Positions 43,821-52,347 of a stretch of 64,000 bases of DNA are shown piece after piece. Positions within the stretch are counted from its first letter, which is position 1. Each line of letters starts with the position of its first letter. The DNA is taken from positions 1,116,001-1,180,000 of the forward strand of contig NZ_SKCJ01000002.1 in assembly GCF_005434975.1 (NCBI RefSeq). The letters are read 5' to 3'. The notes below the pieces were generated by a model that made no database searches, was not told the origin of the DNA, and was given only the letters and a program-made list of their open reading frames with translations. This DNA comes from Parerythrobacter lutipelagi. Lineage in GTDB: Bacteria > Pseudomonadota > Alphaproteobacteria > Sphingomonadales > Sphingomonadaceae. The position numbers were made by a program, and so were the translations under genes.

Positions 43821-45016
43821 ACCCTCAGCGCTGCCACACCGGGCAGTTCCTTGCCTTCCATCCATTCGAGGAAGGCTCCGCCAGCGGTCGAGATATAGGT
43901 GAAATCGTCCGCGACCCCGGCATGATTGAGTGCCGCAACTGTATCACCGCCGCCAGCCACGGAAATTAGTGAACCATCCTGTGTAAGCGCGGCCGCTATG
44001 CGGGCGAGCGCAACTGTAGCGGAATCGAATGGCTCCATCTCAAACGCACCCATCGGTCCATTCCAGACAAGTGTGCGGCAGGTCTTGAGCACATCGCCCA
44101 GCGCTTCGACCGCCTGCGGGCCCACGTCGAGGATCATCTCGTCATCGGCCACTTCGTGAACATTGCAGGTCCGCACGCTTGACGGGTTGGCAGCGAATTC
44201 CTTGGCCACCGTGACGTCATAAGGCAGATGAACAGTGCATCCGGCGTGGTCGGCCTTGTCCATTATCGCATTGGCGGTGGCCGTCAGGTCATGTTCGCAT
44301 AAGGATTTGCCGACATCGACGCCGCGCGCGGCGAGGAAGGTGTTCGCCATTCCGCCGCCAATGATCAGATGCTGCACTTTGCCGACAAGATTTTCGAGTA
44401 CGGCAAGCTTGCTGGAGACCTTCGCCCCACCGACGACTGCCGCCACGGGTTGTTCCGGATTGCCCAGAGCGGCATCAAGCGCAGCAAGCTCTCTCTCCAT
44501 CGCGCGCCCCGCGTAGGCCGGCAGGATATGTGCCAGACCCTCTGTCGTGGCATGCGCGCGGTGGGCGGCGGAGAATGCGTCATTGATGTAGAAATCACCG
44601 TACGCAGCAATTCCCTTGGCAAATTCCGGATCGTTCGCTTCCTCGCCCGGCCAGAAGCGAACATTGTCGAGCAGGCCGATATCGCCATTCCCCAGAATGC
44701 CGATCGATTGTTCGACGACAGGACCGGTGACCTCGGGAATGAACATGATTTCCTTGCCGAAAACTTCTTCGACGTCTCCTTGGACAAAGCTGGTGCTCAT
44801 GGTCGAGTGACGCTGGCCTTTGGGCCGCCCGAAATGCGCCAGCAACAAGACTTTCGCCCCGCGCTCGCACAGCTCCAGAACCGTCGGCTTGGCCGCCTCG
44901 ACCCGCGTAACATCGGTCGCCGATCCGCCCAGCATCGGCAGATTCAGGTCGACGCGGACAAGAGCCACTTTCCCGGTGATTTCGCCGAGATCATCAAGCG
45001 TTTTGAAATTCGGCAT
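43817..45016 (-). CDS. pgk: Phosphoglycerate kinase
   Basis: Interconverts 1,3-bisphosphoglycerate plus ADP and 3-phosphoglycerate plus ATP. The 399-residue protein has the normal length and motifs: VRVDLNLPM, LLLAHFGRPKG, FYINDAFSAAHRAHAT, VVGGAKVSSKL, LVWNGPMGAFE and the nucleotide loop SVAGGGDTVAAL. It follows gap by 10 bases and overlaps the thioesterase gene. Operon order tkt-gap-pgk is common in alphaproteobacteria. Confidence 0.97.
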   Translation of the reverse strand: MPNFKTLDDLGEITGKVALVRVDLNLPMLGGSATDVTRVEAAKPTVLELCERGAKVLLLAHFGRPKGQRHSTMSTSFVQGDVEEVFGKEIMFIPEVTGPVVEQSIGILGNGDIGLLDNVRFWPGEEANDPEFAKGIAAYGDFYINDAFSAAHRAHATTEGLAHILPAYAGRAMERELAALDAALGNPEQPVAAVVGGAKVSSKLAVLENLVGKVQHLIIGGGMANTFLAARGVDVGKSLCEHDLTATANAIMDKADHAGCTVHLPYDVTVAKEFAANPSSVRTCNVHEVADDEMILDVGPQAVEALGDVLKTCRTLVWNGPMGAFEMEPFDSATVALARIAAALTQDGSLISVAGGGDTVAALNHAGVADDFTYISTAGGAFLEWMEGKELPGVAALRV

Positions 45017-45026
45017 TGTTGAGCCT

Positions 45027-46034
45027 TTACAGCAGGCCGGCCATCACTCCGGCGGTGTCGATCATGCGGTTCGAAAAACCCCATTCATTATCATACCATG
45101 AAACCACACGGCACAGCTTGCCTTCAATGACGGAAGTTTCCAGGCTGTCGATCGTGGAACTGGCGGGATAGTGATTGAAGTCGCTGGAGACGAGCGGCTG
45201 GTCGGTATAGTCGAGCACGCCTTTCATCGGGCCGTCGGCTGCGGCCTTAAGCGCTGCGTTCAATTCCTGGACACTGGTATCGCGGCCCGGAGTGAACACC
45301 AGATCGACAAGACTGACGTTCGGTGTCGGGACCCGAACCGAAGATCCGTCAAGTTTGCCGGCGAGTTCAGGCAGGACAAGGCCGACGGCGCGGGCCGCTC
45401 CGGTGGTGGTCGGGATCATGTTCTGCGCACCACCGCGGGCCCGGCGCATGTCGCTATGCATCTGATCGAGCATGCGCTGATCGTTGGTGTAGCTGTGAAT
45501 GGTAGTCATGAACCCGCGCTCGATACCGACGGTATCGTGCAGCACCTTGGCCATGGGCGACAGGCAGTTGGTGGTGCAGCTGGCGTTCGAGACAATCACA
45601 TCATCCGACGTCAGAACATCATGATTCACGCCATAAACGATGGTCGCGCTGACGTTCTTGGCCGGAGCCGAGATCAGGACACGCTTTGCTCCAGCCTTGA
45701 GATGCGGCTCAGCAGCTTCATGCGACTGGAAGAACCCGGTGCATTCGAGGACGATATCGACCCCCTGATCGCCATGCGGCAGATTGCCAGGGTCCCGCTC
45801 GCTGGTCACAGCGATCGACTTGCCATTCACGATGATGGCATTGTCGCCAACTTCGACGGAGCCAGGGAACCGGCCATGTGTCGAGTCATACTGGAAAAGC
45901 AACGCGTTCGACTTGGTATCTGCCAGATCGTTGATCGAAACCAGGTCCAGATCGTGATCGTCACGTTCCAGAATTGCCCGTGCCACAAGGCGTCCGATAC
46001 GACCGAAACCGTTGATTGCAACCTTAGTCGCCAT
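45027..46034 (-). CDS. gap: Glyceraldehyde-3-phosphate dehydrogenase, type I
   Basis: Oxidises and phosphorylates glyceraldehyde 3-phosphate using NAD+. The 335-residue protein has the Rossmann motif INGFGRIGR at 8-16 and the catalytic SNASCTTNC with Cys153. The NAD-specificity residue appears to be Asp36 (SINDLAD), as in NAD-dependent enzymes. The start at 46034 (MATKVAING) has GGAG eight bases upstream; the TTG at 46040 is rejected. It lies between tkt (15-base gap) and pgk (10-base gap). Confidence 0.97.
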   Translation of the reverse strand: MATKVAINGFGRIGRLVARAILERDDHDLDLVSINDLADTKSNALLFQYDSTHGRFPGSVEVGDNAIIVNGKSIAVTSERDPGNLPHGDQGVDIVLECTGFFQSHEAAEPHLKAGAKRVLISAPAKNVSATIVYGVNHDVLTSDDVIVSNASCTTNCLSPMAKVLHDTVGIERGFMTTIHSYTNDQRMLDQMHSDMRRARGGAQNMIPTTTGAARAVGLVLPELAGKLDGSSVRVPTPNVSLVDLVFTPGRDTSVQELNAALKAAADGPMKGVLDYTDQPLVSSDFNHYPASSTIDSLETSVIEGKLCRVVSWYDNEWGFSNRMIDTAGVMAGLL

Positions 46035-46049
46035 GTTCAAAACTCCTGC

Positions 46050-48050
46050 TTACGAATTGAGTTTGTTCGTTATTTTCGGGACAATCGCGTCCGCTGTGAA
46101 GCCAAATTTTTCAAATAGCTGACCAGCTGGTGCAGAGGCGCCAAAGCGGTCGAGTCCGATATTGATCCCGTCCGTACCGGTATAGCGCTCCCAGCCGAGA
46201 GTTGCGCCCGCTTCTATCGAAACTTTCAGCGCCGCGGCAGGGAGCAGATCGGCACGGTATGCCTGATCCTGCGCATCGAACAGTTCAGCGCACGGCATCG
46301 ACACCACATCGGCACCAACGCCCTTCGCTTCGAGAGCTTCCGCCACTTCAACCGCCAGCGCGACTTCCGAACCGGTAGCGATCAGCACCACTTTGCGTTC
46401 AGTCGATGCGGCTCGCAGACGGTAAGCGCCCTTGGCACAGCGATTTGAAGTTGCAGACCAGTCCGCATCACCCTCGCCCCGCAACTGAGGCAGATTCTGA
46501 CGCGACAGTGCGAGTACCGAGGGCGTTTCAGCAGCCTGGAGGGCCAGCGCCCAGCATTCCGCCGTTTCTATCGTGTCGCACGGGCGGAACACATTGAGGT
46601 TCGGAATCAACCGCAGGCTCATCACCTGTTCGATTGGCTGATGGGTCGGCCCATCTTCACCAAGCCCGATGCTGTCATGCGTCATCACATACACAACGCC
46701 GACCTGCTGGAGCGCCGATAGGCGGATCGCGTTGCGGCAATAATCGCTGAAAATCAGGAAGGTACCACCGTAAGGCACTACACCTCCGTGAAGGATCATC
46801 CCGTTCATAGCGGCAGCCATGCCAAATTCGCGAATGCCGTAGTAAAGATAGCGTCCGGAATAGTCGCCCGCACTGAACGGTGCGGTGCTCGGCGTTTTCG
46901 TGTTGTTCGATCCCGTCAGGTCGGCGGATCCGCCGATCAGTTGGGGCAGCTTTTCTGTCAAAGGACCAAGCGCCATTTCCGAGGCTTTGCGCGTCGCCAC
47001 CGTTTTCGGCTCGCGCGCCAGCTCTGCAATGTGCTGCTCAATCGCAGGCCCTGCCAAATCGGCCACACTCATCATGCGGTTCTCGAATTCAGCCTGTTTG
47101 TCCGCATCGCTCGCCAGGCGAGTGCGCCAGGCAGCATGTTCGGCTTCGCCCTGCTCGGCGGTCGAGCGCCAGTCGGCAAGTATCTCGTCTGGAATAACGA
47201 AAGGCGCATGGTCCCAGCCCAACTGCTGGCGGGCAGCGGCAATTTCGTCAGCGCCAAGCGGTGCGCCGTGCGTTGCCGATGTGCCTTGCTTGTTCGGAGC
47301 TCCCTTGCCGATGACAGTCTTGCAGGCGACCAGCGAGGGGCGCGGATCCGCCATGGCGTCTTCGATTGCGCGGGCAATGTCGGCGTGGTCGTGGCCGTCG
47401 CAATCGACCACATGCCATCCCGCCGCACGATGGCGCGCAGCGATGTCTTCACTCGTCGAGAGGTCCGCCGAGCCATCGATCGTGATGTTGTTGTCATCCC
47501 ACAGGACAATCAGCTGTCCGAGCTTAAGGTGCCCGGCGAGACCCACTGCTTCGTGGTTGATCCCTTCCATCAGGCACCCGTCGCCGGCAATCGCCCATGT
47601 CCGATGACTGACGAGATCGTCTCCAAAATGCGCATTGAGCTGGCGTTCGGCTATTGCCATGCCGACTGCCATAGCCACGCCCTGACCCAACGGACCCGTG
47701 GTACACTCCACTCCATCGAGCAGGAAGTTCTCCGGATGGCCGGCGCAAGGACTTCCCAACTGGCGGAAGTTGCGGATGTCTTCCATCGTGGGTGCATCGT
47801 ATCCGCTCAGGTGGAGCAACGAATAGATCAGCATCGAGCCATGGCCCGCGCTCAGCACGAACCGGTCACGATCGTGCCAACCGGGAGCTTTGGGATCGAA
47901 CTTGAGATATTTTGACCACAACACGGTTGCCACATCGGCCATACCCATCGGCATTCCGGGATGCCCCGAATTCGCCGCTTGTACCGCATCCATGGAAAGG
48001 GCCCTGATGGCGTTCGCCATTGGCGCCATGCGCGACGGGTCGATGGTCAT
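46050..48050 (-). CDS. tkt: Transketolase
   Basis: A thiamine diphosphate enzyme of the pentose phosphate pathway that moves two-carbon ketol units. The 666-residue protein has ANSGHPGMPMGMADVA near the N-terminus, the ThDP/Mg motif AGDGCLMEGINHEA running to DDNNITIDG, and the pyrimidine domain with THDSIGLGEDGPTHQPIEQ. The ATG at 48050 has AAGGAG nine bases upstream; 48098 is rejected. It is the first gene of the tkt-gap-pgk-thioesterase-TIGR02466 operon, whose promoter must lie in 48051-48258. Confidence 0.97.
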   Translation of the reverse strand: MTIDPSRMAPMANAIRALSMDAVQAANSGHPGMPMGMADVATVLWSKYLKFDPKAPGWHDRDRFVLSAGHGSMLIYSLLHLSGYDAPTMEDIRNFRQLGSPCAGHPENFLLDGVECTTGPLGQGVAMAVGMAIAERQLNAHFGDDLVSHRTWAIAGDGCLMEGINHEAVGLAGHLKLGQLIVLWDDNNITIDGSADLSTSEDIAARHRAAGWHVVDCDGHDHADIARAIEDAMADPRPSLVACKTVIGKGAPNKQGTSATHGAPLGADEIAAARQQLGWDHAPFVIPDEILADWRSTAEQGEAEHAAWRTRLASDADKQAEFENRMMSVADLAGPAIEQHIAELAREPKTVATRKASEMALGPLTEKLPQLIGGSADLTGSNNTKTPSTAPFSAGDYSGRYLYYGIREFGMAAAMNGMILHGGVVPYGGTFLIFSDYCRNAIRLSALQQVGVVYVMTHDSIGLGEDGPTHQPIEQVMSLRLIPNLNVFRPCDTIETAECWALALQAAETPSVLALSRQNLPQLRGEGDADWSATSNRCAKGAYRLRAASTERKVVLIATGSEVALAVEVAEALEAKGVGADVVSMPCAELFDAQDQAYRADLLPAAALKVSIEAGATLGWERYTGTDGINIGLDRFGASAPAGQLFEKFGFTADAIVPKITNKLNS

Positions 48051-48258
48051 TCGGAAAGGCTCCTTGCGTGGGGTCTGCCGACCGACTGCGACAGACATGA
48101 TTCGGGCGCGCGAACCCCTTCGCGGACAGGCAGTGAGAGGTCAAGGACGGTCCATCGGGCAGTCCACCCCTTTACCATCGTATGGTCAGATGAGGTCAGT
48201 TATCAACAGGCCCCACCAAGCCTTTGCGTCCGTTGGCAAATGCGATAATATTCATGCC
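48051..48258. other. Divergent intergenic region between tkt and the zapA operon
   Basis: 208 bases holding both promoters. It contains a tandem GGTCAG-ATGA-GGTCAG at about 48183-48198 that could bind a regulator, and an AT-rich GATAATATTC just before the small ORF start, which could be a -10 element. Nothing else is recognised. Confidence 0.35.
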
Positions 48259-48453
48259 ATGAATGGGGACCGTACAGAGAACGCCGTGCAACGGATCGAG
48301 GCTGCGCTTGCGCGAATTGCCAAGGTCGCAGAGCGCGATACCGCCGAACAGGCTGCGAATGCGGACAATGGTGCCGCGAATGAGGCGTTACGCGCAACCG
48401 TCTCCACCCAGCTCGAACAGCTGGCTGCTCTGATCGAGGAGCTGGAGGCATGA
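48259..48453 (+). CDS. Small coiled-coil protein preceding ZapA
   Basis: A 64-residue, Ala/Glu-rich, fully helical protein (core ENAVQRIEAALARIAKVAE and QLEQLAALIEELEA). Its last codons overlap the zapA ATG (ATGA), so the two are co-translated. A coiled coil that pairs with ZapA or FtsZ is plausible from context, but no family name is certain. The ATG at 48259 gives the shortest frame that keeps the conserved-looking helix; longer frames enter tkt. Confidence 0.7.
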   Translation: MNGDRTENAVQRIEAALARIAKVAERDTAEQAANADNGAANEALRATVSTQLEQLAALIEELEA

Positions 48454-49136
48454 GCGAAGTCAGCATCGCAATTGCAGGCCGGAACTACACCGTCGCCTGT
48501 GCCGAGGGTGAGGAAAGCCATGTTGCCAGCCTCGGGCAAATGCTCAACGACAAGCTTGATCAGCTTGGCGGCAGCCTGTCGTCGCAGGAATCGCAAAACC
48601 TCCTGTTCGCGGGACTGTTCGTTGCTGACGATGTGCACGAGGCGCACAAAAAGCTCGCTGAGGCGCTGGATGAGAAACGAGAGGCGGACGAAGCCCATGC
48701 AGCCCAGCAACGCGAAGCGAACCTTGCAATCGGCATGCGAGAAGAACTCCAACTGAAGATATCGCAACTGGAAGGCGAACTGGACGGTCTGCAGTCGGCC
48801 CAGCAACGCCATAGCTTGGAAGTCGACGATATGCGCAAGGAACTGGGCAATCGCCGACAGGAAGCCATGGAAGCGAACGAAGGCAAGGCCGTTATGACCG
48901 AGCGTCTCGCTGTCCTGGAGCGGGAACTGGAAGCGGCAAACACCGCCACCGAAACGCTTAAGGAAAAGAATGCCTCTCTGAACGCCAAGGTTGAGCGTTT
49001 GGGATCCATGTCTGCGGTGGTCGCATCCAATGGTGGCAAAGCGACGGAGGGCGATCTCGCCCCCGCACTGGAGAGGTTTGCCGATTTGCTGGAAGATTGT
49101 GCTGAAAAGCTTGAGCGCACGTCCACGGCACCCTAA
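48450..49136 (+). CDS. zapA: Cell division protein ZapA with extended coiled coil
   Basis: ZapA binds and crosslinks FtsZ filaments at midcell. The N-terminal ~95 residues are the ZapA domain (VSIAIAGRNYTVACAEGEE, then SSQESQNLLFAGLFVADDV). Unusually, about 130 further residues form a long coiled coil (from about 65 to 190) and a C-terminal helical piece, making 228 residues against roughly 100-130 in many bacteria; sphingomonad-type ZapA proteins are often longer. It overlaps the small upstream gene by four bases. The 6S RNA candidate and fau follow, the classical zapA-ssrS-fau order. Confidence 0.88.
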   Translation: MSEVSIAIAGRNYTVACAEGEESHVASLGQMLNDKLDQLGGSLSSQESQNLLFAGLFVADDVHEAHKKLAEALDEKREADEAHAAQQREANLAIGMREELQLKISQLEGELDGLQSAQQRHSLEVDDMRKELGNRRQEAMEANEGKAVMTERLAVLERELEAANTATETLKEKNASLNAKVERLGSMSAVVASNGGKATEGDLAPALERFADLLEDCAEKLERTSTAP

Positions 49137-49140
49137 GTAA

Positions 49141-49280
49141 GAGTCGGCGGGACTGCCCGGCACGAGCCGTTCGAATATCCCTGAGGCTATAAGCTATCCT
49201 AGGGAGCTGTCCCTGCCTTGGATAACGGGTTCGTCCTGGGCTCCAGGGCATACGGCGCCCACCTGACGTTTTCGCGTCAG
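49141..49280 (+). ncRNA. ssrS: 6S RNA candidate (ssrS)
   Basis: The gap between zapA and the 5-formyl-THF cyclo-ligase gene is the conserved site of 6S RNA, the regulator of sigma-70 RNA polymerase. Here a long irregular rod can be drawn: GCCGT pairs with ACGGC, CCCTG with CAGGG, TATCC with GGATA and AGGGA with TCCCT at the tip, with unpaired bulges in between as in 6S. A CTGACG/CGTCAG hairpin at 49263-49280 may end it. The exact ends are estimates. Confidence 0.75.
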
Positions 49281-49338
49281 AGGATTTCATTGGCAACGAC
49301 CCATGGTGGTTCCGTCACTTCGCGCGCAGGAGCAAAAC

Positions 49339-49914
49339 ATGCGAGAAAAACATGCTCTGCGCCGTCAGATGCGGTCGAAACGTCGCGAATTCGTCGCAAC
49401 CCTCCCCGAGCAGGTGCGCGGCTTGGTTTTCAGCCGGCCTCCGCAGGAGATTGACGACTTCTTCAAATCTTCACAGGCGATCGGGTTTTATTATCCGATG
49501 GAGGACGAGGCGCCCGCGCTGGGCTGGCTGCGATGGTTTCATGAAAGCGGCAAGACCGTTGCGTTACCTCGGATCGATCCATCCAGCAGCACAATGCATT
49601 TTCACATTTGGGAGAACCCATGGGCGGAGGATGAGCTTGAAACGGGTCCTCACGGCATTCCTCAACCAAGCCCGGGGGCTTCTGCTGTGACACCTGAAGC
49701 GCTCATCGTTCCCCTTCTGGCTTATACCGACACGGGAAAGCGGCTGGGCCAGGGCGGCGGCTATTACGACCGATGGCTCGAGGCAAACGGGCCAACGAAG
49801 TCCATCGGGCTGGCATGGGACTGCCAGATGGTCGAAGATCTACCGCTTGAAGATCACGATCAGTCGCTCAACGCGATCGTCACTCCGAGCCGCATCATTT
49901 GGAGCGAGCGATGA
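49339..49914 (+). CDS. 5-formyltetrahydrofolate cyclo-ligase
   Basis: Converts 5-formyl-THF to 5,10-methenyl-THF with ATP. The 191-residue protein has MREKHALRRQMRSKRREF at the start, GFYYPMEDEAPALGWL, and the C-terminal signature GKRLGQGGGYYDRWL followed by IGLAWDCQMV. The ATG at 49339 follows AGGAG by six bases; the extension to 49303 runs into the 6S region. The gene (fau/ygfA) sits in its classical place after 6S RNA. Its stop overlaps the DUF2842 start. Confidence 0.95.
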   Translation: MREKHALRRQMRSKRREFVATLPEQVRGLVFSRPPQEIDDFFKSSQAIGFYYPMEDEAPALGWLRWFHESGKTVALPRIDPSSSTMHFHIWENPWAEDELETGPHGIPQPSPGASAVTPEALIVPLLAYTDTGKRLGQGGGYYDRWLEANGPTKSIGLAWDCQMVEDLPLEDHDQSLNAIVTPSRIIWSER

Positions 49915-50129
49915 AACGCACAGAACCAACCTGGCGCATACCAATTGGAATTCTGCTGCTTATCGGTGCACTGACTGCTTACGCTTTGGTTGTTGCCCGG
50001 TATGTTCCGGAAATCGTCGCGACGTGGCACGCCCTGTTCCAGACGATCGTCTACCTGTTTTTCGGACTGATCTGGCTCTTGCCACTGAAGAGATTCCTCA
50101 AATGGATGGAAACCGGCAGCTGGCGCTAG
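49911..50129 (+). CDS. DUF2842 small membrane protein
   Basis: A 72-residue protein with two hydrophobic helices (about 15-34 and 43-60) joined by WHALFQT and ending in PLKRFLKWMETG, which is the pattern of the alphaproteobacterial DUF2842 family. Function unknown. Its ATG overlaps the cyclo-ligase TGA (ATGA), which fixes the start and shows co-translation. Confidence 0.85.
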   Translation: MKRTEPTWRIPIGILLLIGALTAYALVVARYVPEIVATWHALFQTIVYLFFGLIWLLPLKRFLKWMETGSWR

Positions 50130-50183
50130 TCCGATTGCAATCTGACAGCCTTCTGCCTAGCCTCCCTTTCTGGGAGAGAGCCG

Positions 50184-51614
50184 ATGGTCACCGATACTGC
50201 GTCGCACGAGGCCACGGCCGACAAGCCGCCTGTCTGGTTGAAGCTCGCCCATGGCTCTGGCGCTGCGGCATTCGGAATCAAGAATAACGGCTTCGACTAT
50301 TTCCTGCTGATCTTCTACGGAACCGTCATTGGGCTCGAGCCCGGACTGGTCGGTCTGGCTATCCTCATTGCACTCGTCTTCGACGCGGTCAGCGATCCGC
50401 TCGTAGGGTACTGGTCAGACAATTTCCGGTCGAAATGGGGACGGCGCCATCCCTTCATGTACGCTGCCGCCTTACCTGTAGCGTTCAGTTATTTCCTGCT
50501 GTGGAATCCGCCGGACTGGAGCGACCTGGGTCTGTTTCTGTACCTGACACTTCTCGCCATCCTGATCCGAACATTCATCACGTTCTATGAAACGCCCAGT
50601 TCAGCGCTGATCCCTGAATTGACGCAGGATTATGACGAGCGGGCAAGCCTCCAGTCGTATCGCCTGTTCTTCGGCTGGTCAGGCGGCAACATCATGAGTG
50701 TGCTCATGTTCGGTGTTCTGCTCACCGGCCCCCTCGGCATGCAGGATCGTGCCGCTTACCAAACTTATGGAATGATCGGATCAGCGCTCATTCTCGTAGT
50801 CATCATGATTTCTGCGATCGGGACGCATTCGCGCATTCCGCATCTTCACCGCCCACCGGCACCGACCGAACGATACAGTGTCGCTCGGATCTTCCGGGAG
50901 ATGATCGAGACACTGAGTGAGAAGAGCTTCATTGCCTTGTTTCTCTCGACAGTGATTTTCGCCGTGGCGACCGGGCTCTCAGCCGCTCTTGCGTTTCTCA
51001 TGCTCAATTATTTCTGGGAATTCAGCCCGTTTCAGATTTTCATCTGGACTTGCTTCGTGTTCGTATCTGCCTTCCTCGGCTTTCTGGTTGCGCCTTGGGC
51101 CACGCGCAGGCTGGGCAAGAAGCGCGCCACGATCATTTTGGGACTGCTCGCATTCACCATCCAACCGGCACCGGTCTTGCTCAGGCTGGTCGGCGCAATG
51201 CCGGAAAACGGAGACCCGCTGCTGTTCCCGATCGTCGCGTCGATCAATGTCATTGACCTGGGCCTCATCATTGCGGTGCAAGCCGTAGCCTACTCGATGA
51301 TCGCAGATCTGGTCGAAGCCAATCAGGTGAAGACAGGTCGGCGTTCGGAAGGGGTCTATTACGCAGCGATGACCTTTACCCGCAAAACGACACAGGGGCT
51401 CGGCGTATTGGCCGCGGGCGCGATCCTTTCTTTGATCGCATTTCCCGAAGGGGCTGAACCCGGAACGGTGGACCCAGACACGCTGTGGTGGCTTGGAGCG
51501 CTCTATGCGCCCTCATTGCTGATCCTGTGGATGTCCGCTCTCTACTTCGTTTCGCGGTACAAAATCGATCGGGCCGGGCATGAGGAGAACCTGCGCAAAC
51601 TGCGCGAAGGATGA
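50184..51614 (+). CDS. MFS transporter of the glycoside-pentoside-hexuronide (GPH) cation symporter family
   Basis: A 476-residue inner-membrane transporter with 12 hydrophobic helices. Diagnostic parts are FDAVSDPLVGYWSDNFRSKWGRRHPFMY, residues 73-100 in two adjoining motifs, and RSEGVYYAAMTFTRKTTQG in the second half, as in MelB/GPH proteins. Sugar or sugar-derivative uptake is likely, with substrate unknown. GGGAGAG precedes the ATG at 50184. No sugar-degradation genes are adjacent. Confidence 0.9.
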   Translation: MVTDTASHEATADKPPVWLKLAHGSGAAAFGIKNNGFDYFLLIFYGTVIGLEPGLVGLAILIALVFDAVSDPLVGYWSDNFRSKWGRRHPFMYAAALPVAFSYFLLWNPPDWSDLGLFLYLTLLAILIRTFITFYETPSSALIPELTQDYDERASLQSYRLFFGWSGGNIMSVLMFGVLLTGPLGMQDRAAYQTYGMIGSALILVVIMISAIGTHSRIPHLHRPPAPTERYSVARIFREMIETLSEKSFIALFLSTVIFAVATGLSAALAFLMLNYFWEFSPFQIFIWTCFVFVSAFLGFLVAPWATRRLGKKRATIILGLLAFTIQPAPVLLRLVGAMPENGDPLLFPIVASINVIDLGLIIAVQAVAYSMIADLVEANQVKTGRRSEGVYYAAMTFTRKTTQGLGVLAAGAILSLIAFPEGAEPGTVDPDTLWWLGALYAPSLLILWMSALYFVSRYKIDRAGHEENLRKLREG

Positions 51615-51641
51615 TCCCGCTCCGACAAAAAAGGTCCCAAG

Positions 51642-51718
51642 TGGCGCGAGTGACGGGACTCGAACCCGCGACCCTCGGCGTGACAGGCCGATACTCTAAC
51701 CAACTGAGCTACACCCGC
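51642..51718 (-). tRNA. tRNA-Asp (anticodon GTC)
   Basis: A 77-base tRNA with encoded CCA (plus-strand TGG at 51642-51644). The acceptor GCGGGTG pairs with CACTCGC with one wobble; CGGCCTGTCACGCCG gives loop CTGTCAC and anticodon GTC. The D-loop and T-loop TTCGAGT are normal. Confidence 0.97.
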
Positions 51719-51918
51719 GCATTTAAGCGGCTAGCGCCTCTTGGGAGCAGCGCCACTAAGCCCTAGCGGGATTCGTGTCAACGGCGAAACGTGCCAAAAA
51801 ACGCACTTCGCCGAAATGCGCGTGTGCCAGCAATCCTACCCGGCTCGTTAACCATATTTTCGCCTCTCGCTGCGACACCGGTCGCCGGCTTCGACGCCGG
51901 GATTGAGGAACGTGGGCT
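51719..51918. other. Intergenic region upstream of tRNA-Asp and the 51919 gene
   Basis: About 200 bases with no coding frame I would defend. It must carry the tRNA-Asp promoter (minus strand) and that of the small secreted protein (plus strand). CGTTAACCATATTTTCG at about 51845-51861 is the only AT-rich stretch and may be promoter-like. No repeat or hairpin stands out. Confidence 0.4.
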
Positions 51919-52344
51919 ATGGTTAGGACGACACTCTTGTTTGCGGCGTTGTTCGCCGTGCTACCCTCCGCTCAGGCGCAGGACCGGATCGCCTTAACGC
52001 ATGCTATCTATGTCGAAAGCATAGGCGGGAATGACGGGTCGCGCACTCTTGAACCGGCAGCCCAGCTTCGCAGGGGCGACCGCGTCGTCCTGATGATCGA
52101 CTGGAGCGGAGCAGAGGCGCGCAAAGGCACCATGGTGCAGAGCGCAATCCCCTCTGCGTTGAAATACCAACGCAGCAGCTTAGAAACGATTGAAGTTTCC
52201 GTCGATGGCGGGCGCAACTGGGGACGGATCGGCCAACTGCGTATGGGCGAACGCATGGCATGGCCAGAGGAAGTCACACACCTGCGGATGCGCGTGACCG
52301 GGACCCGCACCGGACGGATTACCTACAGCGCAATCGTGCGCTGA
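51919..52344 (+). CDS. Small secreted protein, unknown function
   Basis: A 141-residue protein with a signal peptide ending at LPSAQAQ (about residue 21). The mature part looks like a beta-sandwich (RTLEPAAQLRRGDRVVLMIDWSG and SLETIEVSVDGGRNWGRIGQL) of the kind found in surface or adhesion-like domains, though no named family is recognised. GTGGG/GAGG lies before the ATG. It is convergent with the E2 gene, three bases apart. Confidence 0.72.
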   Translation: MVRTTLLFAALFAVLPSAQAQDRIALTHAIYVESIGGNDGSRTLEPAAQLRRGDRVVLMIDWSGAEARKGTMVQSAIPSALKYQRSSLETIEVSVDGGRNWGRIGQLRMGERMAWPEEVTHLRMRVTGTRTGRITYSAIVR

Positions 52345-52347
52345 CGG

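Noticed and set aside
46788-47915. 375-codon open frame on the plus strand opposite tkt
   Set aside because: It lies wholly antisense to transketolase, has no ribosome site or recognisable domain and a composition rich in Arg, Ala and His typical of GC-rich shadow frames.
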